DNA of 64,000 bases from Sphingosinicella sp. YJ22 (GTDB taxonomy: Bacteria; Pseudomonadota; Alphaproteobacteria; Sphingomonadales; Sphingomonadaceae), in assembly GCF_011320075.1 (NCBI RefSeq), contig NZ_JAANPA010000008.1, positions 1 to 64,000 on the forward strand, read 5' to 3'. Positions within the stretch are counted from its first letter, which is position 1. Each line of letters starts with the position of its first letter. Shown piece by piece: positions 51,357 to 59,301 of the stretch. A program made the position numbers and the translations under genes. A model generated the notes under the pieces. That model made no database searches, was not told the DNA's origin, and saw only the letters and a list, made by a program, of their open reading frames with translations.

Positions 51357-52016
51357 TTAACGGCCGTTGTTGACGATCAACGCCACTTCCGAGCCGCCCT
51401 GTGCGGGCGTCACGATCAGGTAATAGGCGCCGTCGGTACGCGGATTGACGCCGGCCAGGATCTGGTCGCCGCCGCGCGACTGCTGCTCGGCGTCGAAGCC
51501 GGCGCGGACCGCGACCTCGCGATACCAGCCGACCACCTGCTGCCAATTGTGCCCGGTGGTGAAGGTGACCACGCGCATCCGGCAATTGCCGTGATTGACG
51601 CCCGCCGCCTCGGTCACGCGTCCGCCCGGATAAGCGGGGAATTCGGGCGGCAGTCGCTCGGCCCATTCGGGGCCATACTGGATCGGAACGCCGCAGGCCC
51701 CCGCGATCGGTGCCTCGGGATTGGCTGCGGAGCCGCCCTGCCCGGAGGCGCCGACGCGGCTCGGCGGATATTGCGCGGTCAGCGGCCGTTCGGGCTGGCG
51801 CACAGCGTTGGCGTTCGACTGCTGGACCAAGGCGGGGTCGACGAGGATGTCGTCCTGCAGAGCGCTGGTCAGCGCCGGATCGGCGTCGGCCGCCGCGATC
51901 ACGTTGTCGAGTTGGGCCAGATTATTGGCCTCGGTCGACCCGCCGCACCCGGCGAGCAGGAGGAGGCCGGCGGAAGCGGCGCAGAACAGCATCATATGGC
52001 CTTTACGGTCGCGCAT
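51357..52016 (-). CDS. Uncharacterised lipoprotein, 219 aa
   Basis: Lipoprotein signal ending in LLLAGC24. The mature chain has Gln/Asn/Pro-rich linkers, paired Cys (GACGV and NCRMR) and a C-terminal domain with NWQQVVGWYREVAVRAGF and YYLIVTPAQGGSEVALIVN. That C-terminal part resembles the end of the lipoprotein at 52453 (LLAWYRAEERDF, TSGMLLF), suggesting related folds. Function unknown. Confidence 0.75.
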   Translation of the reverse strand: MRDRKGHMMLFCAASAGLLLLAGCGGSTEANNLAQLDNVIAAADADPALTSALQDDILVDPALVQQSNANAVRQPERPLTAQYPPSRVGASGQGGSAANPEAPIAGACGVPIQYGPEWAERLPPEFPAYPGGRVTEAAGVNHGNCRMRVVTFTTGHNWQQVVGWYREVAVRAGFDAEQQSRGGDQILAGVNPRTDGAYYLIVTPAQGGSEVALIVNNGR

Positions 52017-52067
52017 CAGGATCAGGCTTATGCCTCATGCGACGCGCCAATGGGTGAGCGCTTGTGG

Positions 52068-52451
52068 TTAACCGCCGTCTCTTGGCGGGACCGTCCCGGC
52101 GCGGGACGTCCAGAAAGCGAAGCATTGCGCCTGAAGACCGGCGATGAAGCGGCTCGCTTCGGGCCCCTCCCAAGGGCCCTTGTAGCCGTAGCGCTCGCTC
52201 AAGCCGATCCACCAGCCCTGGCCCGGCAGCCCGTCCGACTGGCGGACCACCAGCACCGCGAGCTCTGGCTCGCCCTTCGCTTCGCCGATCGAATCGACCT
52301 CGCCGAGAAGCACGCAGAGCTGCCGCATGCGCGGACGCGAGAAGGGATAGCCGAGCCGTTCGAGCAGCTCCGAATAAGTGAGCGGCGTGCTGGCGGCCGC
52401 GGCGCCGATCAGGTGAGCGCGCACTTCTTCCGCATCTGCGAGCGCAGCCAT
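52068..52451 (-). CDS. Uncharacterised protein, 127 aa
   Basis: A soluble protein with a small helical N-terminal domain (VRAHLIGAAAASTPLTYSEL, LLERLGYPFSRPRM) and a C-terminal region PELAVLVVRQSDGLPGQGWW. Similar short proteins occur in sphingomonads and are sometimes labelled ribose-phosphate pyrophosphokinase, but nothing here supports that activity: no PRPP-binding motif is visible. Starts one base after the stop of the upstream lipoprotein gene. Confidence 0.72.
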   Translation of the reverse strand: MAALADAEEVRAHLIGAAAASTPLTYSELLERLGYPFSRPRMRQLCVLLGEVDSIGEAKGEPELAVLVVRQSDGLPGQGWWIGLSERYGYKGPWEGPEASRFIAGLQAQCFAFWTSRAGTVPPRDGG

Positions 52452-52452
52452 T

Positions 52453-52884
52453 CTAGCGGTCCGTGAACAGCAGCATGCCGCTGGTGCCGCCGTTCCGGCC
52501 GGGCGCGAGCCGGATCGTGAAGTCGCGGTCGGGCGCGTCGGTCGAGCCGCTCAGCACATATTCGGCGCCTTCCTGAAGCTCGCTGCCGAGACGAAAGTCC
52601 CGCTCCTCGGCGCGGTACCAGGCGAGCAGCCGCGACGGCGGATTGCGGCTGTCGAAAGCGATCGTCTCGGCGTCTTCCGTCTGCGAGTCGCCGCCGATCA
52701 CGGCGTCGGGCGGGAGCAGGTCGGCGCGCTCGGCGCTGCGCGCCGACTCCTCCAGCGGGGGCAAGCCGTTCGCCGAGGGTGACGCCTCGGTCGAAGGCTG
52801 CTGCTCATTGCGCGGCGGGGGCGCACCGCAGCTGGCAACGGCGACGAGAGCCAGAAGAGCTGAGATCAGGCCGAAGCTTCGCAT
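52453..52884 (-). CDS. Uncharacterised lipoprotein, 143 aa
   Basis: Lipobox VASC19 followed by a Pro/Ser-rich tether and a short C-terminal domain (RLLAWYRAEERDFRLGSELQ, DFTIRLAPGRNGGTSGMLLF). It heads a three-gene minus-strand group with two uncharacterised genes. No function known. Confidence 0.72.
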   Translation of the reverse strand: MRSFGLISALLALVAVASCGAPPPRNEQQPSTEASPSANGLPPLEESARSAERADLLPPDAVIGGDSQTEDAETIAFDSRNPPSRLLAWYRAEERDFRLGSELQEGAEYVLSGSTDAPDRDFTIRLAPGRNGGTSGMLLFTDR

Positions 52885-52959
52885 AAATCCAGCTTATCAA
52901 GTTGCAACGTAAAACGGGGTTGTGACTCCCCGGCCCCTGCTCTACTCGCTCGCCGCCTC

Positions 52960-53892
52960 ATGAGCACCACTCCGACCGCAGATGCCGCGCAGGAGCGCAG
53001 GGCCGGCCTAATCTACGGCCTCTCCGCCTATCTGCTGTGGGGCGTACTGCCGCTCTATTTCAAGGCGCTGGCGCATGTCTCGCCGGGCGAGATCCTCGCG
53101 CACCGGATCATCTGGTCGCTGATCTTCCTCGCGGTGCTCGTCGCCCTGTGGCGGCGCTGGACCTCGGTGAAGGCGGCCCTCGCCAGCCGGCGCGTGTTCC
53201 TCACGCTGGTGGCGAGCGCGGTGCTGATCGCGGTGAACTGGCTCGTGTACATCATGGCGGTGGTGAGCGGGCATGTGCTCGAGGGCAGCCTCGGCTATTA
53301 TCTCAATCCGCTGGTCAACATCCTGCTCGGCGTGGCGCTGCTCGGCGAACGGCTGAGCAAGGCGCAGATCTTCGCCACCGGACTCGCCGCGGCGGGAGTC
53401 GCGGTGCTCGCCGTGGGCGCGGCGTCGGGCCTGTGGATCAGCCTGACGCTGGCGGCGAGCTTCGCGCTCTACGGCTATCTCCGCAAGATCGTCGCGGTCG
53501 ACGCGCTCGAGGGGCTGTCGATCGAAACCGCGATGCTCGCGCCGATCGCGCTCGGCTGGATTCTGTTCATCGACTCGACCGGCCAGGGCGGCTTCGACAG
53601 CTGGAGCTGGGGGACGATCGTCCTGCTGGTGGCGGGCGGCGCGATCACCGCGATCCCGCTGCTCCTGTTCACCGCGGCGGCGCGGCGACTGCCTTTGTCG
53701 ACCATAGGCTTCCTCCAATATATCGCGCCGTCGCTGCAGTTCCTGTTCGCGGTGCTGTTGTTCGGCGAAGCGCTGACCACCGCCCACCTCGTCTGCTTCG
53801 GCGCGATCTGGACGGCGCTTGCGATCGTTACATTCGACGGTTGGCGGCGGGCGGTGCGCTCGCGGCGGGTGCCGGTCGAATCGCTTGCCTGA
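52960..53892 (+). CDS. rarD: EamA family transporter RarD
   Basis: A 310-residue membrane protein of the RarD branch of the DMT superfamily: YGLSAYLLWGVLPLYFK, HRIIWSLIFL, VNWLVYIMAVVSGHVLEGSLGYYLNPL and LQYIAPSLQFLFAV are characteristic. Ten helices in two halves. RarD proteins are linked to export of chloramphenicol or amino-acid derivatives, but the physiological substrate is unsettled. Convergent/divergent with its neighbours, so single-gene. Confidence 0.92.
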   Translation: MSTTPTADAAQERRAGLIYGLSAYLLWGVLPLYFKALAHVSPGEILAHRIIWSLIFLAVLVALWRRWTSVKAALASRRVFLTLVASAVLIAVNWLVYIMAVVSGHVLEGSLGYYLNPLVNILLGVALLGERLSKAQIFATGLAAAGVAVLAVGAASGLWISLTLAASFALYGYLRKIVAVDALEGLSIETAMLAPIALGWILFIDSTGQGGFDSWSWGTIVLLVAGGAITAIPLLLFTAAARRLPLSTIGFLQYIAPSLQFLFAVLLFGEALTTAHLVCFGAIWTALAIVTFDGWRRAVRSRRVPVESLA

Positions 53893-53922
53893 GGCGTTGG
53901 GCGGGGGCATCCTCTCCGCCCG

Positions 53923-54513
53923 ATGAGCCGGGATCCTCGAATCGACGAATATATCGGGAGGCAGGCGGAGTTCGCCCGGCCGATCCTCGCTCATATTCGC
54001 GACACGCTCCACGAAGCCGGCGAGATCGAGGAATCGATCAAGTGGAGCATGCCTGCCTTCCTCTACAAGGGCCGGCCGCTCGCCAACATGGCGGCGTTCA
54101 AAGCGCATGCGGTGATGGGCTTCTGGCAGGGCCAGCAGCTTCGCGAAGGCGACGCGAAGAACGGCGCGATGGGCGAGTTCGGACGGCTCACCAGGGTCGA
54201 GGATCTGCCCGAGCGGGCGGCGCTGATCGACATGACCCGCAAGGCGATGGCTCTGATCGACGAGGGCGTGAAACCGGTCCGCAACAAGACCGTCAAGGAG
54301 CCGATCCCCATGCCCGACGATCTGGCGCAGGCGCTCGCCGCCAACCCGCCGGCGCGGGCGACCTATGACGGATTCCCGCCGAGCGCGCAGCGGGACTATA
54401 TGCAATGGGTGGTGGAATCGAAGCGGCCCGAGACCCGGGCCAGGCGCGTCGCCCAGGCCGTCGAGTGGATGGCCGAGGGCAAGCGGCGCCACTGGAAATA
54501 TGAATCCTGCTGA
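53923..54513 (+). CDS. YdeI/OmpD-associated family protein with DUF1801-like domain
   Basis: A 196-residue protein. The N-terminal half (ILAHIRDTLHEAG, EESIKWSMPAFLYKG) has the DUF1801/YdhG-like fold. The C-terminal half (MPDDLAQALAANPPARATYDGFPPSAQRDYMQWV) has the YdeI pattern, found in proteins protecting from bacteriocins and cationic peptides. Function here unproven. Its end overlaps the next gene's start. Confidence 0.88.
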   Translation: MSRDPRIDEYIGRQAEFARPILAHIRDTLHEAGEIEESIKWSMPAFLYKGRPLANMAAFKAHAVMGFWQGQQLREGDAKNGAMGEFGRLTRVEDLPERAALIDMTRKAMALIDEGVKPVRNKTVKEPIPMPDDLAQALAANPPARATYDGFPPSAQRDYMQWVVESKRPETRARRVAQAVEWMAEGKRRHWKYESC

Positions 54514-55165
54514 CGAACCCTCGGGCCTCATGCCGGCCGGCGCGGGCGGCACGCCGCCGATTCGGCACAACAGCAGGGAGCATTTCGAAGCATTGTTGGA
54601 CGCCATGGTCGCGCGCCCGGACGAGCGTTCGCGCATCGCCGCGCAGATCGAGCGCGACTTCGGCGAGGTGCGCGCGGTGATGGTGCTCGACATGAGCGGC
54701 TTCTCGATCACCACCCAATGCCACGGCATCGCCTGCTTCCTGCTGATGATTCACCAGCTTCGCGCGGTGGCCAAGCCGGCGGTCGAGATGGCCGGCGGGC
54801 TGGTCGTCAAGGCGGAGGCCGACAATCTCTACTGCATGTTCGAGGACGTCCCCCAGGCGGTCGCCGCCGCGCGCGAGATCAACGCGCGCCTCGAGCAGGT
54901 GCCGCCCGTCTATCCGGACAGCCCGCCGATCAGCGTCGCGACCGGGATCGGCTACGGCCACATCCTCAACATCGACGAGAAGGACATGTTCGGGGACGAG
55001 CTTAACCTCGCGTCGAAGCTCGGCGAGGACGTCGCCGAGCCGGGCCAGATTCTGCTCACAGAGGCAGCGAGCGCGCGGGCCCGTGCACTCGGAATCAAAA
55101 CTCGCGAGTGCGGCCGCGACATGCATGCGTCGAGCCTCGTCCTCGCCCGGTTCGAGCTGCGCTGA
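54500..55165 (+). CDS. Lone class III adenylate/guanylate-cyclase-homology domain protein
   Basis: A 221-residue protein consisting of a helical N terminus and a cyclase-homology domain without a sensor or membrane part. The two metal Asp are visible, D64 (VMVLDMSGFS) and D108 (VKAEADNL); K104 is in the substrate-lysine position. In GDELNLASKL, N169 is kept but the transition-state Arg is replaced by K173, which may weaken or abolish cyclase activity. ATG 54500 overlaps the YdeI-like gene by 14 bases. Confidence 0.82.
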   Translation: MNPADEPSGLMPAGAGGTPPIRHNSREHFEALLDAMVARPDERSRIAAQIERDFGEVRAVMVLDMSGFSITTQCHGIACFLLMIHQLRAVAKPAVEMAGGLVVKAEADNLYCMFEDVPQAVAAAREINARLEQVPPVYPDSPPISVATGIGYGHILNIDEKDMFGDELNLASKLGEDVAEPGQILLTEAASARARALGIKTRECGRDMHASSLVLARFELR

Positions 55166-55168
55166 GCC

Positions 55169-56305
55169 CTACCAGCCGTTGAAGCGCGGCCAGCGGGCGA
55201 CGACCGCGCCGTCCTCGACCACCTGATAGTCGCCGAACTGCGCCGCGGTCGCGCAGGCGTGGTTTGGAAGGATGCGCAGCCGCGTGCCGAAGGGCAGGTC
55301 CGGCAATCGCGCGGACGAGCCGTCGCGGATGGCGAGGATGCCATGCTCCTGGTTGGCCGAGATCATGACGAGATCGACGAACGGATTGCCTTCGAGGTCG
55401 CAGACCAGGCCGTAGCCCTGGTCGACCGCTTGGCTCGCGGTGCCGCGGTCGCGCGACATCGCCATCCAGCCGGCATCGACCAAAATCCATCCCTTGTCGC
55501 GCTGGTGGCCGATGACGGTGGTCAGCACCGACAGGGCGATCTCGTCCACCGACGCCACGCCGATGCCGGCCATGACCAGATCGAAGAACAGATAGACGCC
55601 GGCGCGAACCTCGGTGACGCCGTCGAGCCCGGTGGCGCTGAGCGCGGTCGGCGTCGAGCCTATGCTGACCACCGGCGCGGCGAAGCCCGCGCCGCGCAAT
55701 ATCGCCGCGCAGGCGACCGCCGAGTCCCGTTCCTGCGCCGCGGCGCGGACGAGCTCGGCCGGCGTGCGGGCCTCATAGGAACCGCCGGCATGGGTCATGA
55801 TTCCGCGCAGCTCGGCGCCGTCGGACAAGGCGCGGGCGATGGCGACGAGGAGGTCGGGCTGGTCGGGCCGGACGCCAGCCCGGTGGCCGTCGCTGTCGAT
55901 CTCGATCAGCACCGGGATTCGCTCGCGCGCGTCGCGCGCCGCCGCCGCGACGGCCCCGGCCGCTTCGACATTGTCGGTGACGATGGCGAGGTCGATCCCG
56001 CGCCGCCGAAGCGCGATCACCCGGTCGAGCTTATTGGGCGCTATGCCGACCGCGTAGAGGATGTCGGTAAAGCCGGCTTCGCCAAATCGCTCGGCTTCGA
56101 GCAGGGTCGATACGGTGATCGGGCCACCGTCCCGACCGACCACGCGCCGTGCGACCTCGATGCTCTTGGCGGTCTTGAGATGAGGTCGCTGGCCGACGCG
56201 GAGGCCATCGAGCTGAGTCCGCATGCGCGCGATGTTGCGGTCGAGCTGGGTGCGATCGAGCAGCAGCGCCGGCGTTTCGAGGTCGGTCAGCCGCATGGGC
56301 GTCAC
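55169..56305 (-). CDS. DSD1/D-threonine-aldolase-like PLP enzyme
   Basis: A 378-residue fold-type III PLP enzyme (alanine-racemase-like N terminus). The cofactor lysine is K44 in RPHLKTAKS. The Zn site typical of D-serine dehydratase (DSD1) and D-threonine aldolase is H349-A-C351 in NHACAT. D-amino-acid cleavage or dehydration is expected, though the exact D-amino acid is uncertain. GTG 56305 overlaps the previous lipoprotein stop by four bases; ATG 56296 is an alternative. Confidence 0.9.
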   Translation of the reverse strand: MTPMRLTDLETPALLLDRTQLDRNIARMRTQLDGLRVGQRPHLKTAKSIEVARRVVGRDGGPITVSTLLEAERFGEAGFTDILYAVGIAPNKLDRVIALRRRGIDLAIVTDNVEAAGAVAAAARDARERIPVLIEIDSDGHRAGVRPDQPDLLVAIARALSDGAELRGIMTHAGGSYEARTPAELVRAAAQERDSAVACAAILRGAGFAAPVVSIGSTPTALSATGLDGVTEVRAGVYLFFDLVMAGIGVASVDEIALSVLTTVIGHQRDKGWILVDAGWMAMSRDRGTASQAVDQGYGLVCDLEGNPFVDLVMISANQEHGILAIRDGSSARLPDLPFGTRLRILPNHACATAAQFGDYQVVEDGAVVARWPRFNGW

Positions 56306-56760
56306 ATCCCGTTGCGGTAGGCCTTATCCGACGCGCCTTCCTGGAACATGTTCTCGGTCGGGGTCGCCGGCGGCAGCCCCTCGCAGCGCGGCAGCGAGAG
56401 CTGGCCGGCCTGGGCGCAGTCGCGCACCTGAACGTCGCCATTGGGCGCGATGTAGACGGCGAACATTTTCTCCTCGACGCCGCACTGCGCGACCCACATG
56501 CGCATGTTGAGATGTTCCTGCTGATAGCCGGCATTGTCGACGCGCTGGCAGCGATTGCCGGTGCGGCGGACCGCCCGCATCATCGCCAGCCGCTGCGCAT
56601 CGGGCGGCAGCTGCAGAAGCTGCTCGTGATATTCGTTGAGCATGGTGATGCGCTGCTCGTTCTGCGCATTCGCCTCTTCGGTGGGCAGCTCCGCGTCGCG
56701 GCCGTCGGCGCAGGCGGCAAGCGCCAGCAAGGAGCCGAGAATGATCGTCCGCGCGCGCAT
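56302..56760 (-). CDS. Uncharacterised lipoprotein, 152 aa
   Basis: Signal with lipobox LAAC17, then a chain with an N-terminal helical part (ITMLNEYHEQLLQLPPDAQ) and several Cys (NRCQRV, AQCGVEE, DCAQAG, PRCEG) suggesting two disulfides. FAVYIAPNGDVQVRDC is well structured. Unrecognised. ATG 56760 is preceded by GGAGACC; a longer start adds unconserved residues. Overlaps the PLP gene. Confidence 0.72.
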   Translation of the reverse strand: MRARTIILGSLLALAACADGRDAELPTEEANAQNEQRITMLNEYHEQLLQLPPDAQRLAMMRAVRRTGNRCQRVDNAGYQQEHLNMRMWVAQCGVEEKMFAVYIAPNGDVQVRDCAQAGQLSLPRCEGLPPATPTENMFQEGASDKAYRNGM

Positions 56761-56821
56761 GCAGGTCTCCGTCAATGCCCAAGGCGACAATGCGCGCGGG
56801 AGAGCGCGGGTTGCAAGGGCG

Positions 56822-57415
56822 CTAGCGGCCGATCCAGTCGGCAACCTGCTCGGCGACGTCGTTGGCGGCCTGGTTGAGCGCCGGAGCGACGGCCGCGGTC
56901 ACCGGCTGAGCCACCGGCACGCGCGATTCGAAGCGCTGGGTCTGCACCGACTGGGCACCGCGGGCGAGCGCCGCCTCGAAAGTGACCACCACCGACGCCT
57001 GGGCCGGGTCGTAGCCGAACTGAATAAGCTGGCCGGTCAGCGTCGGGCCCTGCACCTCGGTGTAGAGATCGGGGTTGAGGACGAGGCGGCCGGTGCGGCC
57101 GGCGATCGTCTCGGCGAGCAGGCGGCGGAACAGATCCTTGGGCGGCGCCACCCAGGTCGCGTTCTGGAGATACTGGATCGTGGTCGGATTGACGTAGACC
57201 GGGATTCGCGTGGTGCTGAGCGCCTGCGGCACGCTCGGGGTGAGCACCGCAAGCCCGTCGCCGACGCCGCCGGACCGGGCCGCGCCCGCCGCGGGCGGGT
57301 CGTTCGGAGTCAGCGTCAGCAGCTCGCTCGGCACGTTCCCGCCGCCGAGGCAGCCGGCAAGCGACAGCGCCAGGGCGACGATCACGCCCGCTTTTGCAGA
57401 AAGCCGTTCACGCAT
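56822..57415 (-). CDS. ABC-type transport auxiliary lipoprotein (PqiC/DUF330-like)
   Basis: A 197-residue lipoprotein with lipobox LAGC22. The domain (LLTLTPNDPP, VYVNPTTIQYLQNATWV, VTFEAALARG) matches the ABC-type transport auxiliary (PqiC-like) family, which pairs with MCE proteins as periplasmic/outer-membrane partner. It immediately follows mlaD. ATG 57415 with GAGGGT eight bases upstream is preferred over GTG 57424. Confidence 0.88.
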   Translation of the reverse strand: MRERLSAKAGVIVALALSLAGCLGGGNVPSELLTLTPNDPPAAGAARSGGVGDGLAVLTPSVPQALSTTRIPVYVNPTTIQYLQNATWVAPPKDLFRRLLAETIAGRTGRLVLNPDLYTEVQGPTLTGQLIQFGYDPAQASVVVTFEAALARGAQSVQTQRFESRVPVAQPVTAAVAPALNQAANDVAEQVADWIGR

Positions 57416-57426
57416 GCTCGTCACCC

Positions 57427-58443
57427 TCAGTCCGGATTGTAATCGGGCAGCCGCTCGCCGCCCAGGATCCCGCCGACGCCGCGCTGATCGAGCCGCTCCG
57501 ACACGTTGCGTAGCGATTCCGACGTGGCGCGCAGGTCGCGGATCAGCGCGCCCACTTCCGGCAACGTCCGCGTCGAGAAGGTCTGGATGCCCGGCCGCGC
57601 GTCGTTGACCGCCGCTTCAAGCGCCTGGAGGGACGCCGAGGCGGACTGGATCGACTGCCTGAGGTCCGCCGTCAGTGCCGGGCCTTCCTGGTTGATCAGC
57701 CGGTCGGTCGAAGCGGCGAGCTGGCCCATCTGCTCGACCGCAGTTCCGGCCTGGCGCAAGGTGTTGCGGGTTTCGGCCAGGGTCGCGGCGATCTCCGGCC
57801 CGCGCTCGCCGAGCGAGCCGGTCAGCTGTTCGACATTGTCGAGGATCTGGGCGATCGACTGCTGGTTGCGGTCGGAGAAGACCGCGGTCAGCCGTTCGGT
57901 CAGCGAGGTCACCCGCTCGAGCAGCTCCGGAGCGCTGTTGAGGATCGCCGCGAATCCGCCCGGCCGCGGCGGGATCACCGGCACGCCATAGGGGCAGACC
58001 GGGCTGGGACCGTCATTGGGACAGGTGAGCAGGGCGCGCTGGCCCGGTGCGCGCGCCGAATCCGGCAGGGTCAGCTGGATCTCGGAAACGCCGGTGAAGC
58101 CGACTCCGGAAATGGTCGCGGTGGTGCCGTCATTGGCGGACTCACCGTTGGGCAGCCGCGTCGGCGCGAGGACCGGCGTGGTGTCCTTAACCGTGATACG
58201 CACCCGAACGAACTGGGGGTTGCGCGGGTCGAGCTCGATCAGGTCGACCTCGCCCACCGGAACGCCCGAATAGGTGACTCGGCTGCCCTTGTTGAGGCCT
58301 TCGACCGACTGCTGGAAGAAGACGTCGTAGCTCTTGCGGCCGCCTTCCGAGAGCTGGCTCAGCCAGATCATGAACACGACGACGGCGAGAAGGAGGCCGA
58401 GCACGACGGCGCCGACCAGGATCTGGTTGGAACGGGTTTCCAT
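57427..58443 (-). CDS. MlaD-family MCE protein
   Basis: A 338-residue protein with one N-terminal membrane helix (LVGAVVLGLLLAVVVFMIWL), an MCE domain at about residues 38-150 (YDVFFQQSVEGLNKGSRVTYSGVPVGEV) and a long helical C terminus (LTERLTAVFSDRN, SIQSASASLQALEA) that in MCE proteins forms a needle or ring across the periplasm. Part of the Mla-type transporter moving phospholipids between membranes. No mlaC was found nearby. Confidence 0.92.
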   Translation of the reverse strand: METRSNQILVGAVVLGLLLAVVVFMIWLSQLSEGGRKSYDVFFQQSVEGLNKGSRVTYSGVPVGEVDLIELDPRNPQFVRVRITVKDTTPVLAPTRLPNGESANDGTTATISGVGFTGVSEIQLTLPDSARAPGQRALLTCPNDGPSPVCPYGVPVIPPRPGGFAAILNSAPELLERVTSLTERLTAVFSDRNQQSIAQILDNVEQLTGSLGERGPEIAATLAETRNTLRQAGTAVEQMGQLAASTDRLINQEGPALTADLRQSIQSASASLQALEAAVNDARPGIQTFSTRTLPEVGALIRDLRATSESLRNVSERLDQRGVGGILGGERLPDYNPD

Positions 58444-58462
58444 CAGCCGGTCTTGCCTCGCT

Positions 58463-59299
58463 TCATTGTCCCGGTCTCCTGACGCCCGAATGCTCGGTCA
58501 CGGCCCGGCCGCGCGGACCGCGGAAATATTCCTGGATCCAGGGATGGTCCAGCGCGAGCAACTCGTCGATCGTTCCCACCGCGATCACCTTCCTGTCCGC
58601 GAGCACCGCCACTCGGTCGCAGATCGCGTACAAAGTGTCGAGATCATGAGTGATCAGAAACACGGTAAGATGGAGTGCGTTGCGCAGGTCGAGGATCAGC
58701 TCGTCGAACGCCGCCGCGCCGATCGGGTCGAGGCCGGCGGTGGGCTCGTCGAGGAACAGCAGGTCGGGGTCGAGCGCGAGGGCGCGGGAGACTCCGGCGC
58801 GCTTCTTCATGCCGCCCGACAGCTCCGCCGGATATTTGGCTCCGGCATCGTCGGCGAGGCCCGACATCGCGATCTTATAGGCCGCGATCTCGTCCATCAT
58901 ATCCTGGTCGAGGCCGGGGAAATATTCGCGGATCGGCAGCTGGACATTCTCGGCTACGGTCAATGTCGAGAACAGGGCGGCGGCCTGGAACAGCACGCCC
59001 CAGCGGCGGCGGATGTTGCGCGCCTCGGTCTCGTCCTTGCCGATCATCGAGGTGCCGAACACCTTGATCTCGCCCTCGACCGGAGTTTGCAGGCCGATGA
59101 TCGAGCGCATCAGCACCGACTTGCCGGTGCCCGAGCCGCCGACCACGCCCAATATCTCGCCGCGGCGGACGTCGAGGTCGAGGCCTTCGTGAACGACCTG
59201 CTCGCCGAAGCAGTTCTTGAGATCGCGCACGCAGATGACGATGTCGTCATCGGGCTCCCCGACCGGATCGGCCGCCTTGGCGAGATCGGCTTCGGCCAT
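58463..59299 (-). CDS. MlaF-type ABC transporter ATPase
   Basis: The 278-residue cytoplasmic ATPase of the lipid transporter. The Walker A VVGGSGTGKSVL, the signature PAELSGGMKKRAG, and Walker B LLFLDEPTAGLDP are present, with the ITHDLDTLYAICD switch region. ATG 59299 is two bases after the mlaE stop. Confidence 0.94.
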   Translation of the reverse strand: MAEADLAKAADPVGEPDDDIVICVRDLKNCFGEQVVHEGLDLDVRRGEILGVVGGSGTGKSVLMRSIIGLQTPVEGEIKVFGTSMIGKDETEARNIRRRWGVLFQAAALFSTLTVAENVQLPIREYFPGLDQDMMDEIAAYKIAMSGLADDAGAKYPAELSGGMKKRAGVSRALALDPDLLFLDEPTAGLDPIGAAAFDELILDLRNALHLTVFLITHDLDTLYAICDRVAVLADRKVIAVGTIDELLALDHPWIQEYFRGPRGRAVTEHSGVRRPGQ

Positions 59300-59301
59300 C
59301 G

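Noticed and set aside
52068-52451. Ribose-phosphate pyrophosphokinase
   Set aside because: The protein is far too short and lacks a PRPP-binding motif; the label sometimes attached to such proteins is not supported.
53008-54729. A 573-codon frame antisense to rarD and the YdeI-like gene
   Set aside because: Shadow of two supported genes on the other strand; no motif.
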